Source: Epiperipatus broadwayi (Eukaryota; Onychophora; Udeonychophora; Euonychophora; Peripatidae). From it: DNA of 64,000 nt. Positions 38,541 to 50,043 of the stretch are shown in pieces (positions within the stretch are counted from its first letter, which is position 1; every line of letters starts with the position of its first letter). The notes below the pieces were generated by a model. It had not been told where the DNA came from. It saw nothing but the letters and a program-made list of their open reading frames with translations, and searched no databases. Where the stretch lies: the NCBI GenBank assembly GCA_028023455.1, contig JAQFVV010013356.1, positions 67,501 through 131,500 on the forward strand, read 5' to 3'. The translations under genes and the position numbers were made by a program.

Positions 38541-40149
38541 ACTGGGTTCGAATATGTGTCTTTCAAAACACTGGCCTCTTAGGCAGAGAAGAACATATTT
38601 GGAGAATATGTATGGCCAAACGATAGCTATAAAATATATAACTAGCATTACATTTCCAGGACACAGCTTCTTCTCGGCTGTTGAGTTCAACACCACGTTC
38701 AAAGCACTTTTTTTTGTTTGTGTATAAACACGGATGCCAGCTATCTATTCAAGAATGAATAAATAATGCACTTTGAGCAATGGCCACTAACTCAATGCCT
38801 AAGTTTTACCCATAGACTAGCTCAGTTACTTGTAATCATTAACAGATTATACATAATTAGTGGTGAAAGAATTGATAAAAAGAATTGACCGACAAATAAA
38901 GTTTAATTTTAAAGGCAATTTATTAACTAACATTTACTATTTCAAACATTTTATAAATCTGATATAATACATGCATATTTTAAATTAACACACTATAATA
39001 TATCACAAATAATATTTGGTGTGTATAAAATCATATAGCATTCACAATCATGCACATCAATAGTTCATTTTATGCATGCTTAATAGAGTTCAAATTACTT
39101 GTCTTTCGAGGCTTTACGAATTAATGCAATGCAATGGCTATTATAGAAATAAGAATATGAAATATTATTACTTAGGATTTTGAATGTAGACATAAAACTT
39201 CATTTTATTTGGTTGTTGTTTTAGGTGAGAATATTTCCATTATGAATATTTCCAGCTGGCTGGGACATTTCCTTGATGAGTTTCCTTATTATTCACAATT
39301 ATTACTATTGAAGACAATTAGATATTGATGGAGATTTCCAAGTTGTTATGCTGACATTATTTCATGGGCAGATCTTGCTGTTTTCATCGGACATCAGAAT
39401 GTGGATAAAACATGTGTTCCCAAAAGCTGCTCAGCACTGCATTTTGTTTCTGGATACAATTAACTCAACTGATTGTCCTCTCTTGACTTAACTGACTCAA
39501 TTAACTGACTCAATTAATTTCTGAACTGAACTTCTTGTCTGATAAAATTTTTATTATTTATACCTGTGAAGTGTTTTTCTTTTCGATATCCTCTGGCAAT
39601 ATCTGTTGTCGAAATTTTATTGATAATCCTTTGACAAAGTGTTTTGGAAGATCGTTTAATTAATAATAGCCATGCAAAACATGTTGTTTTATATTTTAAT
39701 TAATAGCCATCGCTTTGTTTTTTAATGACAACTTTCATTTATTTTTTAATATTTATTTAATATGCATACATTTATTTTTATTTACCATCGCACATATATA
39801 TGCACATATATAACTAGTTTTAAGATTATTTTTCTTTAATTCGAATGGAATGAGATTTGTATTTTTTTAAACTCTAAATTATATTTCAACTAATAATAAT
39901 AGATTCTACTCCATTTTATAAAACTTTTAGTTTAACTTTTGTAACCAAACTCCCCCCTCCCCTTTTAGTCAATTATTTTCTAACTTTTATTTCAAAAACT
40001 AATGATAGACAACTATTTGACTCTTATCTTTTCGAAAACAAACTGTAATAAACTCTTCAACATTTAATTTTACGTTTTTCTTTTACAAAAGATTATTTTA
40101 ATAATTTTTTTTAGATAAAATTATATGTGCCAATATCAATATTGGTACA
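38538..40149 (-). repeat. 3' LTR of the second LTR element
   Basis: On the minus strand it starts TGTACCAAT and ends CCAGTACA; on the plus strand it reads TGTACTGGG ... ATTGGTACA. The first ~1.0 kb (38,538-39,550) matches 42,744-43,739 closely; the remaining ~600 bp has no partner because the other LTR is truncated. The far boundary rests on the TGTACC end and the adjoining polypurine tract. Direct flanks are AT-repeats, so a TSD cannot be read. Confidence 0.65.
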
Positions 40150-40409
40150 TTACACTGTCCCCGTTTGAGAATAAAATGCATCATTTTTTTGACCATTTTA
40201 TCTCTGACAACTTTAATTCTTAATTTATTATTTTTTTTCTAAGTTTGCTTTCTGATATCTTTTGCTTTCCATACTAAGGACAATATCCAATGATACTTTT
40301 CTTCTTTCGATGCTGGTAACATTGCTTACAATGTTCTGAGTCCTGGATAGTGACCACGAGGACAAACTAAATTTGTGGCACAGGGATCTTTTATAAATGA
40401 AGCTTCGGC

Positions 40410-40604
40410 TGCCGATTCTCTTGATTGGATTTTGACTAAGAAAAGGTTGCTGCAAATGGCAGAAATTTTCAACTGTCCATTTTTGGCTTATGCTTTGGAA
40501 TATGATTGCTGATTCTCTTGATAAGACTTTGGCTAAGAAGAGGTCACTGTGAATGGCAGGAATTTTCAACTGTCCATTTCTGACTTATGCTTTGGAAAAT
40601 GAGG
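40410..40604. repeat. Two-copy 97-bp tandem duplication in the interior
   Basis: The word GATTCTCTTGA occurs at 40,414 and 40,511, and AATTTTCAACTGTCCATTT recurs at the same spacing. The units differ at several positions. It sits at the same relative place as the ~95-bp duplication in the element at 21,599. Confidence 0.85.
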
Positions 40605-41677
40605 TACGAGATATGGGGATTCTCCCCTGAAAAGTGACTTGTGGCTTACTCTGGTTGTCACCAGTGTGCATTTTAAAAGAAAAATGATCCCTGCAAATCC
40701 ATTACGGGTACTAAAATTTATCCAGTCAACAGCTTTAAACTTATCCTATTCTCTTCCCTTAATTTCAAACCCTGATACTTTCCTAATACGACTTATATTG
40801 ACTTTTATTTATATTTATGCACCTTTCAATATTATTTTTAAGTACACATGAACATTACTTTAACATATTTATTTATATTACATTATTATTTATAACCCTT
40901 ACTAACATTATTTAAATATTTATTTACATTACTCTTATAATATTATCTTTAAACTGTTACGAACATTATTTTACATATTTATTTAATCTTACAATACTAT
41001 TCTAAACCATCATGGACATTAATTAGTTTACATATTTATTTATATTTCAATATTATTTTTAAACCATTTAATTTATTCAGCTTTTATTAACTTGTGTATA
41101 TTCAAAAACTATTTACTTTATTACGATTCATTATTATACAGATATACTTTTTTTTTTTAACAGATATTTTATTTATTTATTTAACATGAATACTTGATTT
41201 ATTTAATCCTACAAACATTACTTTTAAACCATTATTTAACTTGATTTTATCTTAACTATTTGACCTACTTATTTATTTACAAACATTTTTCTTAATTAAT
41301 ATGTGCGTGGAGAGAAACAAAATCTTTTATTTTATGAAGCCTCCGTTATTATTATTACTTAAACAAATCCTGATTTTAACTTTACTTTTAATTGATCATT
41401 ATTCATTTATTTTTAATTTATTATTTTAGTTTTAAATAGAAGTTTCAGATTTACATTTATTAAATTATTTATGTTAGAATAATCATATTCATGCTCATTG
41501 TCCATTTCCGCTCCTTTTTGTTTATTTCCTTTTACTATTCCACTCATTTACTAACTTTTAAACTATGTCAGGCAGTTCCTTCTTTCTTTCTTTCTACTAA
41601 CTCACTAACATAAATTATCCTCCATATTTTCACATCTCTCCTTAGATTAAAATTTATTGCTTTATCTCTTTCCCTTT

Positions 41678-42352
41678 TCATTCTATTTTCTGCCTTAAAT
41701 TAAAAAACTTTAAAGCTTCACAGACCTCCATATTTTTCCTAACGGTGAATATTTTTTTATGCTTTCTCTTTGTTTTAAATCTCCATTTAACATGAACATG
41801 GACTTTTACATTAACCTTTTTAAATTTTTGTAAAAACACTTCTACACTATCTTTTACCTTGAACTTACGTCTCTCTTCTATTTCTTGATATATATTTGTT
41901 TCTACTTTATCTGTCACAATGCTATCTGATTCTAATTCAATTTCTACCTCTTCCATGACCTCAACTTCCTGATTTTCCTTGACAAAATCTGCTTCTAGGA
42001 TTTCTTGATTTATCTCTAAGTTTTCTGTAATTTCATGTCTTATTTCTCTTACTTCTGCTCTGAGTTTCTTAATTTCTCCTTTAACTTGACTAATTTCTTC
42101 CTTCAATTCTGCTTTGAGTTCTAACTGGCTTTGTTTAAATTTCTGATACAATTCTTCTTTGAGGCCTTGCTGACTTTGTTTGATTTCTTGTATTTCTGCT
42201 TTGATTTCTTGCTGACTTTGTTCAAATTCCTGCATCATATTCATCATCATTTTCATCATCATTCATGTCTCAGATACTTCTTTCTCTTTTTCCACTAACT
42301 GGGGATTTTTAAAATATATTGGGCTTTCTTCCAGCTCCATTTCTTTATTCAT
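41678..42352 (-). pseudogene. Coiled-coil gag-like ORF of the LTR element (left-arm copy)
   Basis: A 194-residue frame (41,678-42,262) is dominated by E/K/Q heptads (QSQQEIKAEIQEIKQSQQGL), a predicted coiled coil over about residues 10-90. An acidic stretch and then a very basic tail (VKWRFKTKRKHKKIF) follow. Upstream in the same frame, 29 codons from ATG at 42,352 end in a TGA directly followed by the ATG run at 42,262. The stop is present in both palindrome arms, so it predates the duplication. The frame may use re-initiation, readthrough, or simply be broken. The architecture resembles the ORF at 24,289-25,347, but I do not see a clear integrase tail. Function is unknown; by context it is gag-like. 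Confidence 0.55.
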
Positions 42353-42743
42353 AGTTACGCTATTACTTTGTATTTTTTTTTAAAATTATCTTTTGCATTA
42401 ACAAATCAAATATTATTATTTTTTATATTTTTTTTTTAGTAAGACAGAAACACATTCTGACTCCACCCCTTTTCATCCATTTGTCTACCCAATCTTAATG
42501 CTTTAACTCTTCCCAAACATCTAATTGTCTCTGATTTAAAATAATGATTTATTTTAAATAATGTAAATAGCATAAATCTCTTTTCATTTAAAGAAAAAAA
42601 AGTTTTCGGTCAATTCTTTTTTTTAAAATTAAAACACTTTTACATATGTAATTTAGCTTTTGTATAAAAATTTTTTGAACAAGAAAGATAGTATCTAGTT
42701 ACTATTGTTTCTTACGTTGAGCCCCAAGTTGGGTATAGCCATT

Positions 42744-43739
42744 TGTACCAGGATCAAATATGTGTCTTTCAAAACACCGGCCTCTTAGGCAGAGAAGAAC
42801 ATATTTGGAGAATATGTATGTCCAAACGATAGCTATAAAATATATAACTAGCATTACATTTCCAGGACATAGCTTCTTCTCGGCTGTTGAGTTCAACACC
42901 ACGTTCAAAGCACTTCTTTTGTTTGTGTATAAACATGGGTGCCAGCTATCTATTCAAGAATAAATAAATAACACACTTTGAGCAATGACCACTAACTCAA
43001 TGCCTACGTTTTACCCATAGACTAGCTCAGTTACTTGTAATCATTAACAGATTATACATAATTAGTGGTGAAAGAATTGATAAAAAGAATTGACTGACAA
43101 ATAAAGTTTAATTTTAAAGACAATTTATTAACTAACATTTACTATTTCAAACATTATCTAAATCTGATATAATACACGCATATTTTAAATTAACACACTA
43201 TAATATAGCACAAATAATATTTGATGTCTATAAAATCATATAGCATTCACAATCACGCACATCAATAGTTCATTTTATGCATGCTTAATAGAGTTCAAAT
43301 TACTTGTCTCTGGAGGCTTTACAAATTAATGCAATGCATGGGGTATTACAAAAATATGAAATATTATTACCTAGGATTTTGAATGTAGATGTAGAACTTT
43401 ATTTTATTTGGTTGCTACTTTAGGTGAGAATATTTCCATTATGAATACTTCCAGCTGGCTAGGATGTTTCCTTGATGAGTTTCCTTATTATTCATGATTA
43501 TTACTATTGAAGACAATTAGATATTGATGGAGATTTCCAAGTTGTTATGCTGACATTATTTCACAGGCAGATCTTGCTGTTTTCATCAGACATCAGACTG
43601 TGGAGAAAACATGTGTTCCAGAAAGCTGCTGAGCACTGCATTTTGTTTCTGGATACAATTAATTCAACTGATTGTCCTCTCTTGACTTAACTGACTCAAT
43701 TAATTTCTGAACTGAACTGCTTGTTTGATAAAATTTTTA
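42744..43739 (-). repeat. Truncated 5' LTR (left-arm copy)
   Basis: Matches the first ~1.0 kb of 38,538-40,149 in direct orientation, then stops at GATAAAATTTTT followed by an A-run. About 600 bp of the LTR are missing. The right arm copy (61,792-62,786) is truncated at the same place, so the truncation came before the palindrome. Confidence 0.75.
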
Positions 43740-46700
43740 AAAAAAAAATTTATTAAAATAAAACGTTATTAAAAATAGAAAAGGTATTTTAAAAACAAAA
43801 ACTCAAAAAGATTTAGAAATAAAAATATATCTTTAAGTTTGGAAAACACATTAATTAATCAAAAAATGGAAATGATTGTTTTAATTAGTTAAATATAAAC
43901 TAGCCCTTGGGCATTTAAAATGTATAAGCAAAGGTCAGATAGGAGATAAAAACAATGGAATCGGACCTCAGTGAAAGGACCATCACATCAATGACATAAT
44001 GTCAATTGAATCCTTAAAATTAATATAAAAGGAAAATATTGGTTTAATAGATTACAGAGAGGACAGATATGTGTTAGGTTGGAGAGGGTTGGAGGAGAAG
44101 GGATTGAAAGACGCACTTTCAATTCCTTCAGTTGTTAAAAAAAAATGAAACATCATTTTCCAATATTATCATCAACCATAAAGGACCAATGGTTAACTGC
44201 ACACTGATCTCCTTATGACTTTATGGAAATTAACATCTTCCATTACAAGAAATCAGAGACTACGGACATTTTTCAAAACAGTAAAAAGTATATAATTAAT
44301 GAACATTTCTAAACAAAAGAACTCTAAATGCTAAATGTTTCAATATTTTAAATAGAAGAATTTGTATCTGACTAAATTAGTTATAATTTTATTTGATGTA
44401 TTTCTTTTTTGTAAAATCATTTCCATTTATTTTTTTTTGTTCTTTAAGTTTTTATTATGATTTCTGTTTTTCGTTAAATTAAATTATATAAATGTTAAAC
44501 TTAAGTCAGGCGTGAATGGTTGTATAGATTTGTAAAGTTATATTAGGGGAGGGTAATCTTAGGTTATTTGTTTCATAGTTGAATTAGGTCAATGTATTGG
44601 ATATATTGGTGTAATTAGTAGATGTAGTACAAGATTCGCTACAGGCAGAATCACTTTATATGCCACACACACTCATTTTGCCTATGGGAGGAATTATAAG
44701 ACGGAGACCACAGTTCCTTCCTATGGAGTGTTTTTTTATTGCTTTTATCATCAGATAGATGTAGTGTTCCTATCTGACGAGAAGCAATTTCTTCTCTTAA
44801 CCTAATTGTGCTGTAGTATTTCGTATTACATTGAACACATCGATATATCAGATGGATTGACGCTGGTTTAGCTGCAAACTTTTGGCCTAAGGTTAGATAA
44901 GGATAGAATATTTTTTTTAATAGCAAATCTATGTAGTCTATTTATACTTGATACTTTGCATGGATTCGTTATCGGTTAATTATGTTTTTGGTTTTCATAT
45001 TTGATCAAAATATATAGACATTCGGTAAATAATGATACCTTACGGTGAGTATCTAAAATATATTTATTTGGATGTCTTTTAAGTTATTGGTGTCAATGTG
45101 GTATCTTATGATGAATACCATTGGGTTTCTTATATTCCCTATGCAATTGACGGTATCAATGACTTTGTATTTTGTTTGTTTATGTTTATTTTGAAATGTT
45201 TTTTTTAACCGTGTAATCTATGTAACCGATCTATACTCAACATTAAAAACACATTTTATAAATCCATCTGTGCGAACTTATAAAAATTAAAAAGCAAACT
45301 CTTAAAAATTAAAATTGTAAAATCAAATTCTAAAATCAAGTTAAAATTATAAAGTAAAAGTAATGTTAAAATGATTCAAAATTTATATGTGTGTTAATAA
45401 ATGTTTGTGTGTATAATTACTGGCAGTGGCTTATTTTATTCTTTTTTATATATTCTTAGATAAGAATTTTTAATAAAATATAAATCTCTGCTGTTGCACT
45501 GAGCTAATGACAATGGGATAATGACCGGATATCAAAATATAGAAAATAAAAAAAATTTTTTTTTGACTTACGTATCTGCCTACTTTATAAATTTTTCTAG
45601 GTTCAAATACCTAGATGGCACCCTGTAGCGCAGATTACATTAAGCTCACTATCTCTAGATCGTTACACTATATATATGTATATATTGTAACTGTCTGAGT
45701 TACATGGCACACAGCAAAATATAATTATGTGTGTGCACACACATATATAAAAAAGACATTTTGCGGGTTCATCTGTGTTAAAAAATTTAAATATTGATAT
45801 ACCGATGTTTCGACTTGATCACACAAGTCATCTACTGTGTGATCAAGTCGAAATGTTGGTATATCAATATTTAAATTTTTTGACATGGATAAACCTGCAA
45901 AATATGTCTTTTAGATATGCAACCCATGAAAATCTTCATATCAACATATATATAATAAAGGAAAAGTAAAAATAAACATAGACATAAATTTTTGTAGATA
46001 TTTTCTACATTCCACTGAGAATAATAATCCTTTAAAGGATTAAATAATTCTGAATTTAAAATAGAATTTTATTATGAAATAAATATTTTGTTTTAAATAA
46101 AGGTCTAAATATATAAGATTATTCTGATTTTGAAATTTAAAAACAAGCAGTGTTTATTTTTGAAATTTTTTAAATAAATTTGTATAAAATATCTATTTCT
46201 AATTAGTGATTGTATGCATTTCTACTATTTAGTTAAAAATCTTTGTAGATTAAAAATTTCAAAGGATTGAAATAAAACATGTATATCTCACCTTTGGTAA
46301 ATTTCAAAGTTGTGTTGAAATGATTAGTGATTTTTTTGAAAAGATAAAAAAAACTTTTTTAATTAACTTTGCTGTTATCACCCCAAACCAATTCTATAAA
46401 AGGACTGGTAAAAAATATCAGTTCAGTTTTTGCTTGTAGTTGAACTGCCCAGAAGAATCTGGCTTTAATATTTTGTGAAGCAGATGGTCAAATTGGCCAA
46501 TTGCAAAGATGTGATAATAATTTTTTTGAAGATAGTTGTTGTCTTAATATTTTTATAAAGCAGATGGCTAATATCTAGCTGCAAAGTTGGCTAAAATATT
46601 TTGTGAAGAGATAGCTGCAGTTATGTTGGTAACTGTAGGCACATATATGTTTAGACATTTATAGTGAAGAGAAAAAATATATTTACCCAGATTTTTTAAT

Positions 46701-48155
46701 AGCACAAGACACCTTCATTTGGGAAGTTGTATATTTGTTTCCTTTTACTTATTGACTATGAACCTGTAGACCTTTTCATTTCCATCAATGGTTATTGTTT
46801 TTCTTTCTGTTCTTCAGATTGACAATGGGAGAGAGAGAATATTGGCAGCTCACATATCACAGGTCAGGCATTAGTTTCAGTTTGAAAACATCTGATAGGT
46901 ACTGAGGACTCAGGCTCAAAGGGTAGCCAAACACTCCTACTGTTCTTTAGCAATGCACATTGATAATTTGGCCTTCAGTGATGAATGGGTCAAGGAATGA
47001 GCATACTGGAAACATGAACAGCTTTTCCAACAACCCTTTTCTCACCATCTTCTCTTTTTTATTTTCAATAGTAATTCTATCATGGCAGATTGTTTATAGT
47101 AATAGCAATATCACTTATACTCTGATGTTATATAACAATCTCTCTTGTTCTGCATATTCTTATTTTCTCTTCTCTCTTTTATATTTCTCTCACCCATTGT
47201 TTTATTTTTATCATGACTGAGATCAAATTTAATTAATTCTTGCATTTTTCAGCTATCTAATCTCACTTCAAGATTAATCTAATTATCTCATCATCGATGA
47301 AATATTTTGTGTGGTTTTAATTAATTTAATTGTTGTACTTTATTTTATCTTTTACTAATTACACTTAAAAGTTTTTCTTTTTAAAAATTAACTTTTGTTT
47401 TGATTTTTACATTTATTTGTTATTATTTTATTTTTATTTTCATACATACATTTTTTTCTGTAATTTATAAAAAGGGAGAGCCAGTTTCAATGTTTACTTA
47501 AGAATTATTTTTAATTTTCCTAACTTTATATTACCCACTCTCTTGCTAAGAACTGTTTTATTCTAAAAAAAAAAAAAAGAAGCAATCTTTTTATTTTTAC
47601 AAATTTGTGTTTTAAAATACACTTTAAAAACATACATGATGTGAGCTATATGTAGCTTTTATAACTCACATCTCACATTCACATTACAATATATAGCCAT
47701 ATTTGTGCTCTTTTGCATATAGATGAAATAGCATACGTATAAAATTTAGCATGGTAGACTCTCAGTTAGCTGGCTTATTTTGATCATATCCATAATAGAG
47801 CAATAGACTTTTTATTGACAATTTCAGATTGGGCATTTATTAGATAAATGTTGATGATCAGTCAGCCCATTTACACTATTTAGTTTGATGGACTTCAGTC
47901 AGGCAAGCAGTCTACTACTCACATATGGGCTCTTAATAATAGCAATGCTATCCATTACTTTTATGTGAGTTCAAACTCGACTGACATAAAACTCGCAGCA
48001 GCTGACTTTCATTTAATGTCTGCTTTATGTTTTCAATATAATTATGTCCCTATTTTTCTTTTAAACCCACTTTTTATAGTATATGGAGTAATTTGAAAAC
48101 ACAATAACTAAGTAAATTTTTTTTATCTTGATTGAAAATACAATATTTTTAAATT
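43740..48155. other. Left-arm single-copy segment, no recognised gene
   Basis: Outside the foldback at 45,751, I recognise no gene. Two frames are preserved in both arms because of the palindrome. One at 46,960-47,220 has 86 codons and two amino-acid differences to the mirror copy. One at 44,651-44,926 (91 codons, minus) carries a stop in the mirror copy. Neither has a known domain and neither is supported as a gene. A T-arm-like word (TCTAGGTTCAAATACCTAGA) near 45,595-45,615 may mark an old SINE. Confidence 0.45.
45751..45912. repeat. Small foldback element, ~75-bp arms (left arm)
   Basis: AAAAGACATTTTGC is answered by the inverted GCAAAATATGTCTTTT. The arms meet at TTGATCACAC / TGTGTGATCAA with an 11-bp loop. 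The arms contain AAATTTAAATATTGATATACC. The open frame crossing it is a by-product. Mirror copy at 59,616-59,777. Confidence 0.85.
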
Positions 48156-50043
48156 CATAAACAGAGCAAAACTCTCCATACAGTATTGCCACCTGTGCTA
48201 AACAGAGTAATCAATGGATGCCAGAAGGCTTGTGCATCAAATCCCTATCTAATGCCTACTCATCCAATATCCCCAGACTAGTTTCTGGCTTGTGGCCTTC
48301 GTCAGTGAGGAGCTTTGGATCTGAGAGCACTGCATCTAGATCTTAGGATCTAATGCAACCCTCTAGCAACCACCTTTTATCTCTACTTAACTACAAAACT
48401 ATGAGAATGAAATTGAAAACATAAAAAATATTTTCAATCTAAGCTCAATAGCTTATATAGTCATATGGGTCTGAACTCAGTTCAGCACCCATACATTTTG
48501 GTGTCTTTGGCTCTTTTACAACCATAGCCACCACTATCCTATTAGGCAGGATTGGTGTTAAACCATTAAGCATCACATGATCACATTTCCTATACTAGCA
48601 CATTAATTGTTGATAAACAGAGCAAAACTCTCCATACAGTATTGCCACCTGTGCTAAACAGAGTAATCAATGGATGCCAGAAGGCTTGTGCATAAAATCC
48701 CTATCTAATGCCTACTCATCCAATATCCCCAGACTAGTTTCTGGCTTGTGGCTTCGTCAGTGAGGAGCTTTGGATCTGAGAGCACTGCATCTAGATCTTA
48801 GGATCTAATGCAACCCTCTAGCAACCACCTTTTATCTCTACTTAACTACAAAACTATGAGAATGAAATTGAAAACATAAAAAATATTTTCAATCTAAGCT
48901 CAATAGCTTATATAGTCATATGGGTCTGAACTCAGTTCAGCACCCATACATTTTGGTGTCTTTGGCTCTTTTACAACCATAGCCACCACTATCCTATTAG
49001 GCAGGATTGGTGTTAAACCATTAAGCATCACATGATCACATTTCCTATACTAGCACATTAATTGTTGATAAACAGAGCAAAACTCTCCATACAGTATTGC
49101 CACCTGTGCTAAACATGTGATGCTTAATGGTTTAACACCAATCCTGCCTAATAGGATAGTGGTGGCTATGGTTGTAAAAGAGCCAAAGATACCAAAATGT
49201 ATGGGTGCTGAACTGAGTTCAGACCCATATGACTATATAAGCTATTGAGCTTAGATTGAAAATATTTTTTATGTTTTCAATTTCATTCTCATAGTTTTGT
49301 AGTTAAGTAGAGATAAAAGGTGGTTGCTAGAGGGTTGCATTAGATCCTAAGATCTAGATGCAGTGCTCTCAGATCCAAAGCTCCTCACTGATGAAGGCCA
49401 CAAGCCAGAAACTAGTCTGGGGATATTGGATGAGTAGGCATTAGATAGGGATTTATGCACAAGCCTTCTGGCATCCATTGATTACTCTGTTTAGCACAGG
49501 TGGCAATACTGTATGGAGAGTTTTGCTCTGTTTATCAACAATTAATGTGCTAGTATAGGAAATGTGATCATGTGATGCTTAATGGTTTAACACCAATCCT
49601 GCCTAATAGGATAGTGGTGGCTATGGTTGTAAAAGAGCCAAAGACACCAAAATGTATGGGTGCTGAACTGAGTTCAGACCCATATGACTATATAAGCTAT
49701 TGAGCTTAGATTGAAAATATTTTTTTATGTTTTCAATTTCATTCTCATAGTTTTGTAGTTAAGTAGAGATAAAAGGTGGTTGCTAGAGGGTTGCATTAGA
49801 TCCTAAGATCTAGATGCAGTGCTCTCAGATCCAAAGCTCCTCACTGACGAAGGCCACAAGCCAGAAACTAGTCTGGGGATATTGGATGAGTAGGCATTAG
49901 ATAGGGATTTGATGCACAAGCCTTCTGGCATCCATTGATTACTCTGTTTAGCACAGGTGGCAATACTGTATGGAGAGTTTTGCTCTGTTTATCAACAATT
50001 AATGTGCTAGTATAGGAAATGTGATCATGTGATGCTTAATGGT
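48156..50043. repeat. Palindromic array of ~454-bp foldback units, subfamily E (left arm)
   Basis: Two plus units (about 48,158-48,611 and 48,612-49,065) are followed by a cut third one, which switches orientation at about 49,115. Two minus units follow (about 49,116-49,540 and 49,541-49,996), then a partial. Units share ACAGAGCAAAACTCTCCATA at one end and TAGCACATTAATTGTTG at the other. The family core CATATGGGTCTGAACTCAG occurs in each. Units are nearly identical, so amplification is recent. No coding capacity. Confidence 0.92.

Larger units (their letters stand above)
38538..43739 (-). mobile_element. Non-autonomous LTR element with truncated 5' LTR
   Basis: A complete 3' LTR (38,538-40,149) and a partial 5' LTR (42,744-43,739) enclose a 2,594-bp interior with one gag-like ORF. 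The minus orientation is shown by the ORF and by a polypurine tract (GGGGACAGTGTAA on the minus strand) directly before the LTR start at 40,149. No protease, RT or integrase core is present. The layout parallels the element at 21,599. From 41,526 rightwards it lies in the left arm of the giant palindrome, so its 5' half is mirrored at 61,792-64,000. Confidence 0.7.

Noticed and set aside
38349-38702. 117-codon minus frame, similar to 42,702-42,908
   Set aside because: It lies in the LTR end and reads into an AT-dinucleotide run (Ile-Tyr repeats). Shared because the LTRs are copies.
40228-40569. 113-codon minus frame in the LTR-element interior
   Set aside because: It spans a 97-bp tandem duplication with diverged units, and the two units are not read as a repeated protein segment of any recognisable kind. 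Likely untranslated interior.
45775-45969. 64-codon frame, with mirror at 59,559-59,753
   Set aside because: It crosses a small foldback element; no protein features.
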